DNA from: Methylobacterium sp.
Lineage (GTDB): Bacteria > Pseudomonadota > Alphaproteobacteria > Rhizobiales > Beijerinckiaceae
DNA: 64,000 nucleotides
Direction of reading: 5' to 3'
NCBI GenBank assembly: GCA_002928875.1
Contig: PERO01000020.1
Location: 1 to 64,000, forward strand
Shown here in pieces: positions 51,211 through 60,328 of this stretch. The notes beneath the pieces were generated by a model that was not told the DNA's origin, ran no database searches, and saw only the letters and a program-made list of their open reading frames with translations. The translations under genes and the position numbers were made by a program. Positions within the stretch are counted from its first letter, which is position 1. The number at the start of each line of letters is the position of its first letter.

Positions 51211-52076
51211 ACGGTGGCGCGCTTCGGCGCGCTTCCCTGCGCGTCCTCGTGGTCGGAGAAGATCGCATGGGTGGGCCGGGCGAGGCTCGGCGAGCGGATC
51301 TCGAAGGCCGAATGCAGCACGGCATCGACATCCGACGATTCGAACGGCTTCTTCAGGAAAGCGAAGGCCCCCGCATATTGCGAGGAGCGGATCAGCGTCA
51401 TCTGCTGTTCGGTGGAGACCATCACGATCTGCGTGCGCGGATTGGCCCGCAGCAGATGCCCCGCGGTTTCCGGCCCGCTCATGCCCGGCATGTTGGCATC
51501 GAGGAAGATCGCGTCGAAATCCGTGAGCCCCGCGAGCTTCAACGCCTGCTCGCCGCTCTCGGCTTCCTGAATGTCCAGCCGGAACTGCGAGCGTTCGAGA
51601 ATGCGGCGCATCAGCTTGCGGGCGGTGGCGCTGTCATCGACCAGCAGCGCCCGGGTGACCTTGGAGAGCCGGTCGAAGGCCGAGACGGCATTCAGCACAT
51701 CCGAGGAACGGAACGGCTTGCGCAGGAATTCGTAGACTCGCAGCTTGCGGCCCACCTCGCGCACGGCCTCGGCATGCATGGACGACATCAGCACCATGAA
51801 CGGGGGGCGTTCCTGCGCCGCGAAGGCATGCGCGAGGGCCTCGAGCCCCGAAATGCCCGGCAGATGGATGTCGCAGAAGATCATGTCAACCGGCGACTGA
51901 CGCATGATGGCCAGCGCCTCGTCGCCCGCTGCCGCCTCGATCACGGTCAGCGGCCTTTCGAGCTTGTCCAGGGCCGAACGGATGGCACCGCGGATGACGA
52001 CCGCATCATCGACGACCAGAACGCGCAGCGCTTTCGCGGCAGATCTGGCGGGAAAAGCGGGGTCGTTGAGTCGCAT
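51207..52076 (-). CDS. Response regulator with two receiver domains and no output domain
   Basis: The 289-residue protein holds two CheY-like receivers. The first (about 17-130) has VLVVDDAVVIRG, Asp69 in IFCDIHLPGIS and Lys in FLRKPF. The second (about 142-255) has ALLVDDSATARKLM, Asp193 in IFLDANMPGMS and Lys in FLKKPF. Both look able to be phosphorylated. No HTH, kinase or enzyme domain follows; the C-terminal tail is short and charged. No kinase gene is adjacent, so it is an orphan, and such proteins act as phosphate sinks or protein-protein switches. The stop TAG is from repeat copy C. Confidence 0.88.
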   Translation of the reverse strand: MRLNDPAFPARSAAKALRVLVVDDAVVIRGAIRSALDKLERPLTVIEAAAGDEALAIMRQSPVDMIFCDIHLPGISGLEALAHAFAAQERPPFMVLMSSMHAEAVREVGRKLRVYEFLRKPFRSSDVLNAVSAFDRLSKVTRALLVDDSATARKLMRRILERSQFRLDIQEAESGEQALKLAGLTDFDAIFLDANMPGMSGPETAGHLLRANPRTQIVMVSTEQQMTLIRSSQYAGAFAFLKKPFESSDVDAVLHSAFEIRSPSLARPTHAIFSDHEDAQGSAPKRATV

Positions 52077-52206
52077 AACGTCAGCCTCGGCTCGGTAGAC
52101 AAGGGTTCGAGCGAAGCGACGCTACAACTATAAGTTCGAAAATTGCGTTAATCCGTGCAAGTTCATGCCGCTCTATTGGCACCTGCGCAAACTTGCCGCA
52201 CTATTC

Positions 52207-52662
52207 TCACCAGCGGCCGGCCGCCGCATCGTCGTCGGCCTTGGCCGCCACCCAGCCGCCTTCCGCGCCGGAGGCGGGGTGCTCCTTCTTCCAGAACGGC
52301 GCCCGGGTCTTGAGGTAATCCATCAGGAAATCCGCCGATTCAAACGCTGCACGCCGATGCGCCGAAGCGGTGACGACCAGCACGATCTCCTCGCCCGGCA
52401 CGATCCGGCCATGGCGATGGATGATCGTCACCCCCTGAAGCGGCCAGCGCGCCAAAGCCTCCCGGGCGACGCGCGCCAATTCGTCCTCGGCCATGCCGGG
52501 GTAATGCTCGAGCTCGAGTGCTGCGAGGCTGCCCTCCTCGCTGCGGCAGAGCCCGGTGAAGGTGACGACCGCGCCGATATCCGTGCGCCCGGCCGTGATG
52601 CGACGCGATTCAGCGGCGGCATCGAAAGGCTCGGCCTGCACGCGGATCAGCGGATCGGGCAT
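52207..52662 (-). CDS. moaE: Molybdopterin synthase catalytic subunit MoaE
   Basis: MoaE takes sulfur from the MoaD C terminus and puts it on precursor Z to make molybdopterin. The 151-residue protein has DIGAVVTFTGLCRSEEGSLAALELEHYPGMAEDEL, the conserved RWPLQGVTIIHRHGRIVPGE, and the active-site lysine region LMDYLKTRAPFWKKE. It starts 2 bp after moaD ends. MsrP in this window needs the cofactor. The 130-bp gap to the double-receiver gene contains nothing clear. Confidence 0.94.
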   Translation of the reverse strand: MPDPLIRVQAEPFDAAAESRRITAGRTDIGAVVTFTGLCRSEEGSLAALELEHYPGMAEDELARVAREALARWPLQGVTIIHRHGRIVPGEEIVLVVTASAHRRAAFESADFLMDYLKTRAPFWKKEHPASGAEGGWVAAKADDDAAAGRW

Positions 52663-52664
52663 GT

Positions 52665-52916
52665 TCAGCCTCCGGTCATCGGCGGGAAGAAGGCCATTTC
52701 CCGTGCATCCCGCAGCGGGGTTTCGTGCGGGACATGCTTGCGATCGAGCGCGATGCGGATGATCGCCGGATTTTCGAATGCATAGGCATATTCCTCGCCG
52801 AGGCTCGCGAGATGCGCCATCGCCTCGCCCGCGGTCTCGGTTCCGGGCGGAAAGGCGATGTCTTCCTCGGCCTTGCCGATGCGTTCGCGAAGCCAGGCGA
52901 AATAGAGAACCTTCAT
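52665..52916 (-). CDS. moaD: Molybdopterin synthase sulfur carrier subunit MoaD
   Basis: The 83-residue ubiquitin-like protein starts with VLYFAWLRERIGKAEEDI and ends in the required Gly-Gly (FFPPMTGG), which is thiocarboxylated and inserted into MoaE. The ATG at 52916 gives the standard start MKVLYFA; an in-frame ATG at 52925 adds MDP. It lies between pgsA and moaE, all on the minus strand, in the conserved order uvrC-pgsA-moaD-moaE. Confidence 0.93.
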   Translation of the reverse strand: MKVLYFAWLRERIGKAEEDIAFPPGTETAGEAMAHLASLGEEYAYAFENPAIIRIALDRKHVPHETPLRDAREMAFFPPMTGG

Positions 52917-52945
52917 GGGATCCATCCGGCCGTTCGGTTGTCCAT

Positions 52946-53548
52946 CTAGGCCGCGTTGTCTTCCTCGACCAGATGGCGGATCGAGGCCTTCATGTAATCA
53001 TAGCCGGTGATGAGCGTCAGCAAGGCGGCCACCCATAGCAGTGCGAGCCCGATGTAGCGCGTCCAGTCCGGCGGAAGGATGGCATCGCCCGCCGGCCCGG
53101 CGATGAGGAAGCCGAGGCAGACGAGCTGCACCGAGGTTTTCCATTTCGCGAGCCGCGATACCGGCACGGAAACCTTCAGTTCCGCGAGATATTCGCGCAG
53201 GCCCGAGACCAGGATCTCGCGGCAGAGAATGACGATCGCCGCCCAGATCGACCAGGAGCGGATGGTGCCATCGGCCACGAGCATCAGCAGGCAGGCCGCC
53301 ACGAGCAGCTTGTCGGCGATGGGGTCGAGCATGCGCCCCAGCGAGGATTGCTCCTGGTAGAGCCGCGCGAGATAGCCATCGAGATAATCGGTGATGCCGG
53401 CCAGCGCGTAGATCGCCAGCGCCACCCAGCGCATGGCCGGGTCGCCCGGCCAGAACAACAGGCCCACCACCACGGGAATGGCCGCGATGCGCCCGTAGGT
53501 GAGCAGATTGGGCAGCGAGAGCGGACGAAGCTTCCGGGGAGCGGGCAT
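52946..53548 (-). CDS. pgsA: CDP-diacylglycerol--glycerol-3-phosphate 3-phosphatidyltransferase
   Basis: PgsA makes phosphatidylglycerol phosphate for membrane phospholipids. The 200-residue protein has four or five membrane helices and the CDP-alcohol phosphotransferase motif in DYLDGYLARLYQEQSSLGRMLDPIADKLL (D..DG..AR...G...D...D). The N terminus (LSLPNLLTYGRIAAIPVVV) is typical of PgsA. The product also supplies the diacylglyceryl donor for Lgt. It is followed by moaD 29 bp later. Confidence 0.95.
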   Translation of the reverse strand: MPAPRKLRPLSLPNLLTYGRIAAIPVVVGLLFWPGDPAMRWVALAIYALAGITDYLDGYLARLYQEQSSLGRMLDPIADKLLVAACLLMLVADGTIRSWSIWAAIVILCREILVSGLREYLAELKVSVPVSRLAKWKTSVQLVCLGFLIAGPAGDAILPPDWTRYIGLALLWVAALLTLITGYDYMKASIRHLVEEDNAA

Positions 53549-53621
53549 GGCCCTTTAGCACCATGCCGGAGGCGAGCGGGTCAAGTCTCGCAGGCCTGAA
53601 ATTTTCGCGCCTTCCACGGTG

Positions 53622-55628
53622 CTAACGCCCGCCTTCATGAAAATGATCATAGACCAGCCGGGCTGTCGCCTCGTTGATGCCGGGCACGCGGGCGAGATCG
53701 TCATAGGAGGCGCGACTCACGGCCTTCGCGGTCCCGAAATGCAGGAGCAGCGCCCGCTTGCGGCGCGGGCCGATGCCGCTGATCTCGTCGAGCGGATTGG
53801 CCGTGAGCGCCTTCTTGCGCCGGGCGCGATGCGTGCCGATCGCGAATCGGTGCGCCTCATCCCGGAGGCGCTGGATGAAATAGAGCGTGGGGTCACGCGG
53901 GGGCAGGCGGAAGGGTTCGCGGCCGGGGATGACGAATTGCTCGCGGCCCGCATCGCGATCCGGCCCCTTGGCCACGCCCACCAGCGGCACATCGGTGATG
54001 CCGAGTTCGGCGAGCACGCCACGCACCGCCTCGAGCTGCCCCTTGCCGCCATCGATCAGCACGAGATCGGGCCAGGCGGGCAGCGCCTCGGGGTCGTCCG
54101 GTTTCTCGTCACGCGGCGTTTCCTTCAGGAGCCGCGCGAAACGCCGGCGCATCACCTCACGCATCATGCCGAAATCGTCGCCGGGGGTGATCTCGGTCGA
54201 TTGGATGTTGTAGGTCCGGTAATGCGTCTTCGAGAAGCCGCGCGGGCCCGAGACGATCATCGCCCCCACCGCATTCGTGCCGGAGATGTGCGAGTTGTCG
54301 AAGACATCGATCCGGCGCGGGGGCGCGGCGAGGTCGAAAGCCTGCGCGAGGCTCGCGAGCAGCTTTTCCTGGCTCGCGGTTTCGCTGAGGCGACGGCCCA
54401 GAGCCTCCTTCGCGTTGGTCAGCGCATGCTCGACGAGATCGCGCTTCTCGCCCCGCCGCGGCGTGGCGATCTCCACCTTGTGGCCGGCGCGGGCCGAGAG
54501 CGCCTCGGCCAGAACCGCGCGATCCTCGACCTCATGCGAGAGCAGCACGAGCCTGGGCGCGGGGCGTTCGTCGTAGAATTGCGCGAGAAAGGCGTCGAGC
54601 ACCTCGGCCGGCTCCATGGCGCGATCGGCCCGCGGGAAGAACGCGCGATTGCCCCAGTTCTGGAAGGTGCGGAAGAAGAACACCTCCACACAGAATTGCC
54701 CGGCCTCGGCATGGATCGCGAAGACATCGGCCTCCGCGACCTCGCTCGTGTTCACGCCCTGCTGCGCGGAGACCGCCGAAAGCGCGGCGAGGCGGTCGCG
54801 ATAGCGCGCGGCGGTTTCGAATTCCATCGCCTCGGAGGCTTCCTGCATCGCCTTGGCGAGGTCTTGCCGGATCGCCTGGCTCTTGCCATCGAGGAAGTCG
54901 CTCGCCTCGCGCACGAGCGCCGCATAGCCCTCGCGCGAAACCTCGCCGGTGCAGGGCGCGGCGCAGCGCTTGATCTGGAACAGCAGGCAGGGGCGCGAGC
55001 GGTTCTCGTAGACCGAATCCGTGCAGGAGCGCAGGAGAAAGGCCCGCTGCAGCGTGTTCAGCGTGCGGTTGACCGCGCCGGCCGAGGCGAAGGGGCCGAA
55101 ATAGCGCCCCTTGCGGTTGCGCGCCCCGCGATGCTTGGTGATCTGCGGGGCCTCATGGTCGCCCGTGATGAGAATGAACGGGAAGGATTTGTCATCCCGC
55201 ATCAGCACGTTGTAGCGGGGCTTGAGCTGCTTGATGAGGTTCGTTTCCAGCAGAAGCGCCTCGGCTTCCGTCGTGGTCGTCACGAACTCCATCTGGGCTG
55301 TCTCGGCGATCATCCGCGCGATGCGGTTGTTCGGTGCGTCGCCGCGCGCATAGGAGGAGACGCGCGCCTTGAGGTTGCGCGCCTTGCCGACATAGAGCAC
55401 TTCCCCATCCGCCGAGATCATCCGGTAGACGCCCGGCGAACCCGGCAGGGTCTCCCAGAAGGCGCGGATCACCGCCATGCCGGTCGCGAGCCGGCGCGGC
55501 AGGTCTGCAATGTCCAGCATCACCTCCGGCGGGGCGTAATCCGGCCCTGATGAAGCGAGCGCGTCATCCTCGTCGAGGGCGTCATCCTCGAAGGCCGTTC
55601 CCCCATCGATGATCTTGCGGCTGGTCAT
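53622..55628 (-). CDS. uvrC: Excinuclease ABC subunit UvrC
   Basis: UvrC makes both incisions around a lesion held by UvrB. The 668-residue protein has the GIY-YIG nuclease ([27 protein letters not shown], about 60-90), the Cys-rich segment [15 protein letters not shown], the UVR domain around [22 protein letters not shown], the RNase H-like domain with [13 protein letters not shown], and helix-hairpin-helix repeats at the end ([33 protein letters not shown]). An acidic N-terminal stretch of about 35 residues precedes the nuclease. It lies 73 bp upstream of pgsA and is probably the first gene of uvrC-pgsA-moaD-moaE. Confidence 0.96.
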   Translation of the reverse strand: MTSRKIIDGGTAFEDDALDEDDALASSGPDYAPPEVMLDIADLPRRLATGMAVIRAFWETLPGSPGVYRMISADGEVLYVGKARNLKARVSSYARGDAPNNRIARMIAETAQMEFVTTTTEAEALLLETNLIKQLKPRYNVLMRDDKSFPFILITGDHEAPQITKHRGARNRKGRYFGPFASAGAVNRTLNTLQRAFLLRSCTDSVYENRSRPCLLFQIKRCAAPCTGEVSREGYAALVREASDFLDGKSQAIRQDLAKAMQEASEAMEFETAARYRDRLAALSAVSAQQGVNTSEVAEADVFAIHAEAGQFCVEVFFFRTFQNWGNRAFFPRADRAMEPAEVLDAFLAQFYDERPAPRLVLLSHEVEDRAVLAEALSARAGHKVEIATPRRGEKRDLVEHALTNAKEALGRRLSETASQEKLLASLAQAFDLAAPPRRIDVFDNSHISGTNAVGAMIVSGPRGFSKTHYRTYNIQSTEITPGDDFGMMREVMRRRFARLLKETPRDEKPDDPEALPAWPDLVLIDGGKGQLEAVRGVLAELGITDVPLVGVAKGPDRDAGREQFVIPGREPFRLPPRDPTLYFIQRLRDEAHRFAIGTHRARRKKALTANPLDEISGIGPRRKRALLLHFGTAKAVSRASYDDLARVPGINEATARLVYDHFHEGGR

Positions 55629-55778
55629 CCCCGAGACATAGGGGCTGGCGGTGATTCCCGAAAGTGTCGCCCGTTCCGGCGAGGGGAGATTAACCAAGCC
55701 CGGCTTGCTCCGCGATCGCGGGCTTTGCATCCGGGATGCGCGGCGTTAAGAAACCGTTGACCAACGACTGGCGGTGAC

Positions 55779-56327
55779 ATGGTTCAGCGTTTCCTTTTCC
55801 GTTCCGGCAGGCCGCTGGCCCTGGCCCTTGGCCTCGGCGTGGCGCTCGGCCTTGCGGGCTGCAACGCCCCGCAAATGACCGCTTCGGCCAACCTCGCCGC
55901 GCTGAAGCCGGAAAACGCCACGCTTGCGGTGCTCGGCGTCTCCGGGCCTTCCGACGAGCAGGGTCAGCGCTTCGCCGCGATCTTCGCGCAGGAAGCCCGG
56001 ACGCGCGGCTTCGTGCTCGCGGATGCGCATGCGCCGGTGGCCACCACCCGGCTGCGCGCCTATCTCGACAGCTTCACGGGCACGGATGGCAAGCCGGCGA
56101 TCTCCTACGTTCTGCAGACCTCGGCCGACGGGCGCACGCGCGCCAATCGCGTTTCCGGCCTCGTGCCGGCGAATGCGCCGGGATGGCCGGGCCTCGATGA
56201 CGCGACCATGCGGCGCGTGGCGGCCTCGGGCCTCGACGAACTGACGCGCCTGCTGACCGGCCAGTCCATCGCGACCGGCGACGTCGCGGCCGGCGATGTC
56301 GCGGCGGCGGGCGAGGACAGCCTGTAA
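55779..56327 (+). CDS. Putative lipoprotein, unknown function
   Basis: I do not recognise a family. The 182-residue precursor has a lipoprotein signal (LALALGLGVALGLAGC, Cys at residue 28). The mature protein has strands and helices (LAVLGVSGPSDEQGQRFAAIFAQEARTRGF, TRLRAYLDSFTG, ISYVLQTSADGRTRANRVSG) and ends in an Ala/Gly/Asp repeat (GDVAAGDVAAAG). The central part resembles small outer-membrane or periplasmic lipoproteins of Hyphomicrobiales. It is divergent from uvrC and ends at a double terminator. Confidence 0.72.
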   Translation: MVQRFLFRSGRPLALALGLGVALGLAGCNAPQMTASANLAALKPENATLAVLGVSGPSDEQGQRFAAIFAQEARTRGFVLADAHAPVATTRLRAYLDSFTGTDGKPAISYVLQTSADGRTRANRVSGLVPANAPGWPGLDDATMRRVAASGLDELTRLLTGQSIATGDVAAGDVAAAGEDSL

Positions 56328-56332
56328 TCGCT

Positions 56333-56381
56333 CCCGGTTCGCCGGGCCCCGCCAAACCCTTGGCGCGGATTCGATTTTTTC
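56333..56381 (+). terminator. Double-hairpin terminator of the lipoprotein gene
   Basis: The first hairpin is CCCGG-TTCG-CCGGG (56333-56346) with a UUCG-type tetraloop, six bases after the stop codon. The second is CGCCAA-ACCC-TTGGCG (56351-56366). A run of six T follows at 56376-56381, nine bases after the second stem. Confidence 0.6.
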
Positions 56382-56479
56382 CCGTCCCGGTTTTGCACAG
56401 GGGCATGGCTGTCATGCGCGCGTCATGTTGAAACGCGGGGCCAGTCGCGCTAGCAGCACGTCAGATGAGGAGCTTCCCC

Positions 56480-57421
56480 ATGGACAAGATCAAGCTTGTG
56501 GCCGGCAACGCCAACCGTCCGCTGGCGGAAGCCATTGCCGCCTATCTCCAGCAGCCGCTGACGAAATGCCAGGTGCGGCGCTTCGCCGACATGGAGATTT
56601 TCGTCGAGATCCAGGAGAATGTGCGCGGCGAGGATGTCTTCATCCTGCAATCGACCTCCGCGCCCACCAATGACCACCTGATGGAACTGCTCATCATCAT
56701 CGATGCCTTGCGCCGCTCCTCGGCCAAGCGCATCACGGCGGTGGTGCCCTATTTCGGCTATGCCCGGCAGGATCGGAAATCCGCGCCCCGCACGCCGATT
56801 TCCGCGAAGCTCGTCGCCAATCTCATCACCCGCGCCGGGGCGGATCGCGTGCTGACGCTCGATCTCCATGCGGGGCAGATCCAGGGCTTCTTCGATATCC
56901 CCGTCGACAATCTCTACGGCGCGCCGGTGATGGTGAAGGACATCAAGGAACGCCTCGACACGTCGCAGGTGACGGTGGTTTCGCCCGATGTGGGCGGCGT
57001 GGTGCGCGCCCGCGCGCTCGCCAACCGCATCAACGCGCCGATCGCCATCGTCGACAAGCGTCGCCCGCGCGCGGGTGAATCGGAAGTGATGAACATCGTC
57101 GGCGATGTCGAAGGGCAACATTGCATTCTGGTCGACGACATCGTCGATTCGGGCGGCACGCTCTGCAACGCCGCCGACGCGCTGATGGAGAAGGGCGCCA
57201 AGGATGTGCGCGCCTACATCACCCATGGCGTGCTCTCGGGCGGCGCGGTGGCGCGCATCACGGCCTCCAAGATCACCGAGCTGGTCCTCACCGACACGAT
57301 CCAGCCCACGGAGGCCGTGCGCGTCGCGAAGAACATCCGCGTGATCTCGGTCGGTTCGCTGCTGGGCGAGGCGATCAAGCGCACCGCCGGCGAGGAAAGC
57401 GTCTCGACCCTGTTCGATTGA
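56480..57421 (+). CDS. prs: Ribose-phosphate pyrophosphokinase
   Basis: Prs makes PRPP from ribose-5-phosphate and ATP for nucleotide, His and Trp synthesis. The 313-residue class I enzyme has the ATP-binding flag [37 protein letters not shown], the catalytic [36 protein letters not shown], and the PRPP motif [14 protein letters not shown]. The ATG at 56480 has GAGGAG 6 nt upstream. It ends 26 bp before the convergent chemoreceptor gene. Confidence 0.97.
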   Translation: MDKIKLVAGNANRPLAEAIAAYLQQPLTKCQVRRFADMEIFVEIQENVRGEDVFILQSTSAPTNDHLMELLIIIDALRRSSAKRITAVVPYFGYARQDRKSAPRTPISAKLVANLITRAGADRVLTLDLHAGQIQGFFDIPVDNLYGAPVMVKDIKERLDTSQVTVVSPDVGGVVRARALANRINAPIAIVDKRRPRAGESEVMNIVGDVEGQHCILVDDIVDSGGTLCNAADALMEKGAKDVRAYITHGVLSGGAVARITASKITELVLTDTIQPTEAVRVAKNIRVISVGSLLGEAIKRTAGEESVSTLFD

Positions 57422-57447
57422 CGCGCGGACAAGCGCTGCGGCGGCCC

Positions 57448-59121
57448 TCAGGCCGCCCGTGCCGCCGCCAGGAACTTGTCCATCTCCGAACGCAGCGTCT
57501 CGGCCTGCTCGGCGAGGTCGCGCGCCGCGCTCATCACCTGCGTCGAGGCAGCACCGGTATTCGTCGCGGCCTCGTTGACGTGCACGATGTTCCCCGAGAC
57601 ATGCGTGGTGCCGACCGCCGCGAGTTGCACGCTTTGTGCGATCTCGGAGGTCGCGCGCCCCTGCTCCTCCACCGAGCCCGCGATTTCCTGCGCGATGGTG
57701 TGGATCTTCTCGATCTTCTGGCCGATGGCGCGCATCGCCTCGATGGTGCCGTTCGTCACCTCCTGGATGCCGGCGATGGTCGTGGCGATCTCGTTCGTGG
57801 CGCGGGTGGTCTGGCCCGCGAGATCCTTCACCTCGCTCGCGACGACCGCGAAACCCCGGCCCGCCTCGCCGGCGCGCGCGGCCTCGATGGTCGCGTTGAG
57901 CGCCAGCAGGTTCGTCTGCGAAGCGATGCCCTGGATGAGTTCGATGACGCTGCCGATCTTCTCGGCGGATTGCGACAGCAGCTGGATCTTCTCGTCGGTC
58001 TGGCCGGCGGCGTTCACCGCGTCGGTGGCGATATCCGAGGATTGCCGGGCCTGCCGCAGGATTTCGCTGATCGAGGCCGAGAGTTCCTCGCCTGCCGCGG
58101 CCACGCTCTGGACATTGGCCGTGGCTTCCTCGGCGGAGGATGCGACGGAGTTGCTCTGCTGGAGGGTTTCCTCGGCCGAACCGGCGAGGCTTTCGGCGGC
58201 CGCCTGCAATTCGGACGAGGCCGAGACGACGCTCGACATCACCATGCCGGCGCGAGACTGGAAATCGGCAATGGCTGCCTCGAGCCGCTGGCGGCGCTCC
58301 TCGCGCGCCTTCTGGGCGGCCTCGGCCTCGGCGGTCAAACGATCGGATTCCAGCCCATTGTCGCGGAAGATCAGCAGCGCCTTCGCCATGCCGCCGATCT
58401 CGTCCTTGCGCGTGGTGCCGGGAACTTCCGTCTCCCAGTGGCGATCCGCCAGCCGCATCATCGCTCCGGTCATCGCGCGCAGCGGGCGCACGACACCACC
58501 GAGGATGATGAACAGCGCGAGCGCGACGCCGCCGGTGATGCCCACCGCAGATCCGGTCACAGCCAGGAACTCCGCCTGATGGGCCTGTTCCTCGATCTGC
58601 CGGGCAAGCGTGCGCACCTCCTCCTCGCTTTTCTGGATGAAGGGATCGGTCACGGCGCTCATCGCCCGTTCGCGGGTGCGGACATCGCGGACGAATTTCT
58701 CGTAAGCCGCATCCGGCTGACCTGCGAGCGCCTGGTTGCGGACCTCGATGAAGGCCTGGATCACCTGGGTGCGCAGCTGATCGAAATTGGCGAGCACGGC
58801 GCGGTCGCCATCGGTGAGCAGCGGCGTGAGGCGCTCCGACAGATCCTGCATCAGCTTGATGCGCCGATCGACCAGCTCCGCAATGCTGCGGCGGCTGTCG
58901 GCGTTCTTGTCCAGAATGAGATTGAGAAGGTCGCGCTGCGAGGCGCGGCTCGCGGCGCGGATTTCGGCGGCGAGAAAGGCCTTCCTGCTCGCCAGATCGG
59001 CCTGTTGCGCCGAGGCATTGTTCCGCTCGAGAAAGTAATACGTTCCGGCGGCGAGAACGGCGGCGATCGAGGCAATCAATACGACCGGCAACACAAGCTT
59101 GGCAGCGAGATTGAGACGCAT
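57448..59121 (-). CDS. Methyl-accepting chemotaxis protein
   Basis: The 557-residue receptor has a first membrane helix (about 8-30), a periplasmic four-helix sensor of about 160 residues, a second helix (about 190-213), a HAMP domain with PLRAMTGAMMRLADRHWETEVPGTTRKDEIGG, and a long coiled-coil signalling domain. The hairpin tip ELIQGIASQTNLLALNATIEAARAGEAGRGFAVVASEVKDLA is intact and would bind CheA/CheW. No other chemotaxis or flagellar gene is in the window. The ATG at 59121 has AGAGGAAAA upstream; a longer frame runs through the AT-rich gap and is rejected. Confidence 0.93.
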   Translation of the reverse strand: MRLNLAAKLVLPVVLIASIAAVLAAGTYYFLERNNASAQQADLASRKAFLAAEIRAASRASQRDLLNLILDKNADSRRSIAELVDRRIKLMQDLSERLTPLLTDGDRAVLANFDQLRTQVIQAFIEVRNQALAGQPDAAYEKFVRDVRTRERAMSAVTDPFIQKSEEEVRTLARQIEEQAHQAEFLAVTGSAVGITGGVALALFIILGGVVRPLRAMTGAMMRLADRHWETEVPGTTRKDEIGGMAKALLIFRDNGLESDRLTAEAEAAQKAREERRQRLEAAIADFQSRAGMVMSSVVSASSELQAAAESLAGSAEETLQQSNSVASSAEEATANVQSVAAAGEELSASISEILRQARQSSDIATDAVNAAGQTDEKIQLLSQSAEKIGSVIELIQGIASQTNLLALNATIEAARAGEAGRGFAVVASEVKDLAGQTTRATNEIATTIAGIQEVTNGTIEAMRAIGQKIEKIHTIAQEIAGSVEEQGRATSEIAQSVQLAAVGTTHVSGNIVHVNEAATNTGAASTQVMSAARDLAEQAETLRSEMDKFLAAARAA

Positions 59122-59279
59122 GGCATTTTCCTCTTTCTTGTCGTTGCAGACATTGCGAGGGCGAATGGTTAACGGAGGCTCAAAAGATAGCCGACGAGAC
59201 AACCTGGACGAGAGGGCATAAAATCCGCATCTTTGCGGTAAAACAGAGGGATACATGCGCAAAAGGCCGCCCGATCGGC

Positions 59280-59455
59280 CAAGCGTTGAACCAATGCATA
59301 CACAATACAAAGAGTTAAGACAGTGACTGCAATTTATGGTTGTGCAGCAAAATTGCCCATTTGCATGCTTTCAAGTTGGCGCGAGAGCAATGCATTTTCC
59401 CATGATTGCATGAATGCGTAAAAATTTTTGCAATTTTGAAGAAAAATTTGGGGCC
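59280..59455. other. AT-rich stretch between the chemoreceptor and rplY
   Basis: Within the 533-bp gap 59122-59654 this part is clearly lower in GC than the rest of the window. It carries many TGCA-containing words (for example ACTGCAATTT near 59323, TTTGCATGC near 59361, AATGCATTTTCC near 59390, TTTTTGCAATTTT near 59425). No good gene lies in it: a 75-codon minus frame at 59315-59542 lacks a ribosome binding site. It may be the chemoreceptor promoter region, a nucleoid-protein site, or a remnant. Confidence 0.4.
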
Positions 59456-59524
59456 CGAAATGGCGCTTGCCGCAGCGTTCTTCGCCGCTCTGGTGCTGCG
59501 CAGGGCCTTCATGGCACGTATTTC

Positions 59525-59553
59525 TTGCCCTTGGGGCGCCAATCGCCTATAGC
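59525..59553 (+). promoter_or_regulatory. rplY promoter
   Basis: TTGCCC (59525-59530) and TATAGC (59548-59553) are 17 bp apart. The -10 matches that of the carB candidate promoter. A start near 59560 gives a 95-nt leader in which the hairpins of the proposed attenuator lie. Confidence 0.6.
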
Positions 59554-59560
59554 CCGCTCA

Positions 59561-59640
59561 CCCGCGCTGACACCCCTGGAGGTCGCGGGCTCATGCGATC
59601 TCGCGAGGCTGCCCGCAGGGCCGCCCGGCGGGACATTTTT
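59561..59640 (+). promoter_or_regulatory. rplY leader with mutually exclusive hairpins and terminator
   Basis: Three pairings compete. CCCGCG (59561-59566) with CGCGGG (59584-59589) forms a 5' hairpin. GCGGGC (59585-59590) with GCCCGC (59611-59616) forms an alternative. CCCGC-A-GGG (59612-59620) with CCC-G-GCGGG (59624-59632) forms an 8-bp terminator stem followed by ACA and five T (59636-59640). The alternative pairing takes bases from both others. The T-run ends 14 nt before the rplY ATG. This is the layout of a transcription attenuator. Confidence 0.55.
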
Positions 59641-59654
59641 GTTGGAGAAACACC

Positions 59655-60236
59655 ATGGCTTCTCTGAAGCAGCTCGCGGCGAAGACCCGCGAGGGGGTTG
59701 GCAAGGGGGCCGCCCGTGCAGTCCGTAAGGAAGGCCGCGTTCCGGCCGTCATCTACGGGGCCGGTCAGCCGCCCGTCGCCATCTCGCTCGAATACAAAGA
59801 GACGAACAAGCTGATCTATGCCGGCCACTTCCTCACGACGGTCTTCGAGATCGACGTCGACGGCAAGAAGATCCGCGCCATCCCGCGCGATTACCAGCTC
59901 GACCGTGTCCGCGATTTCCCGATCCATGTCGATTTCCTCCGCCTCGCGGAAGGCTCGACCGTGCGCGTGGAAATCCCCGTGCACATCAGCGGTCAGGAAA
60001 CCTCGCCGGGCCTGAAGGGCGGCGGTTCGCTGAACCTCGTCCGCCACGCGGTGGAACTGATCGTTCCGGCGGACTCGATTCCCGAGGCGATCACGGTGGA
60101 CGTGTCGAAGGCCAAGGTCGGCGATTCGATCCACATCTCGTCGATCACCTTGCCGAACGGCGCGAAGCTGCCGCCGGGCGGCGAGAAGGATCTCACGCTC
60201 GTCACCATCACCGGCACGGCGAAGGAAGAGGCCTGA
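59655..60236 (+). CDS. rplY: 50S ribosomal protein L25 (CTC form)
   Basis: L25 binds 5S rRNA at the central protuberance. The 193-residue CTC form has the N-terminal RNA-binding domain ([29 protein letters not shown], then [16 protein letters not shown]) and the C-terminal TL5-like domain ([51 protein letters not shown]). GGAG lies 8 nt before the ATG. It is followed by pth and ychF in the usual alphaproteobacterial order. Confidence 0.97.
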   Translation: MASLKQLAAKTREGVGKGAARAVRKEGRVPAVIYGAGQPPVAISLEYKETNKLIYAGHFLTTVFEIDVDGKKIRAIPRDYQLDRVRDFPIHVDFLRLAEGSTVRVEIPVHISGQETSPGLKGGGSLNLVRHAVELIVPADSIPEAITVDVSKAKVGDSIHISSITLPNGAKLPPGGEKDLTLVTITGTAKEEA

Positions 60237-60328
60237 GCCTTGTCCGGCGCTCCGGCGCCGGATCTCATCTCTTCGGGCCGGGTTCGCATGCCGCGATCCG
60301 GCCCGTTTCGCATCAGGAAGGCGTTGCG

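Noticed and set aside
53619..55550. 643-codon plus frame opposite uvrC
   Set aside because: Antisense shadow of uvrC; no ribosome binding site or motif.
59315..59542. 75-codon minus frame in the AT-rich gap before rplY
   Set aside because: It overlaps the rplY promoter, has no ribosome binding site and no family resemblance.
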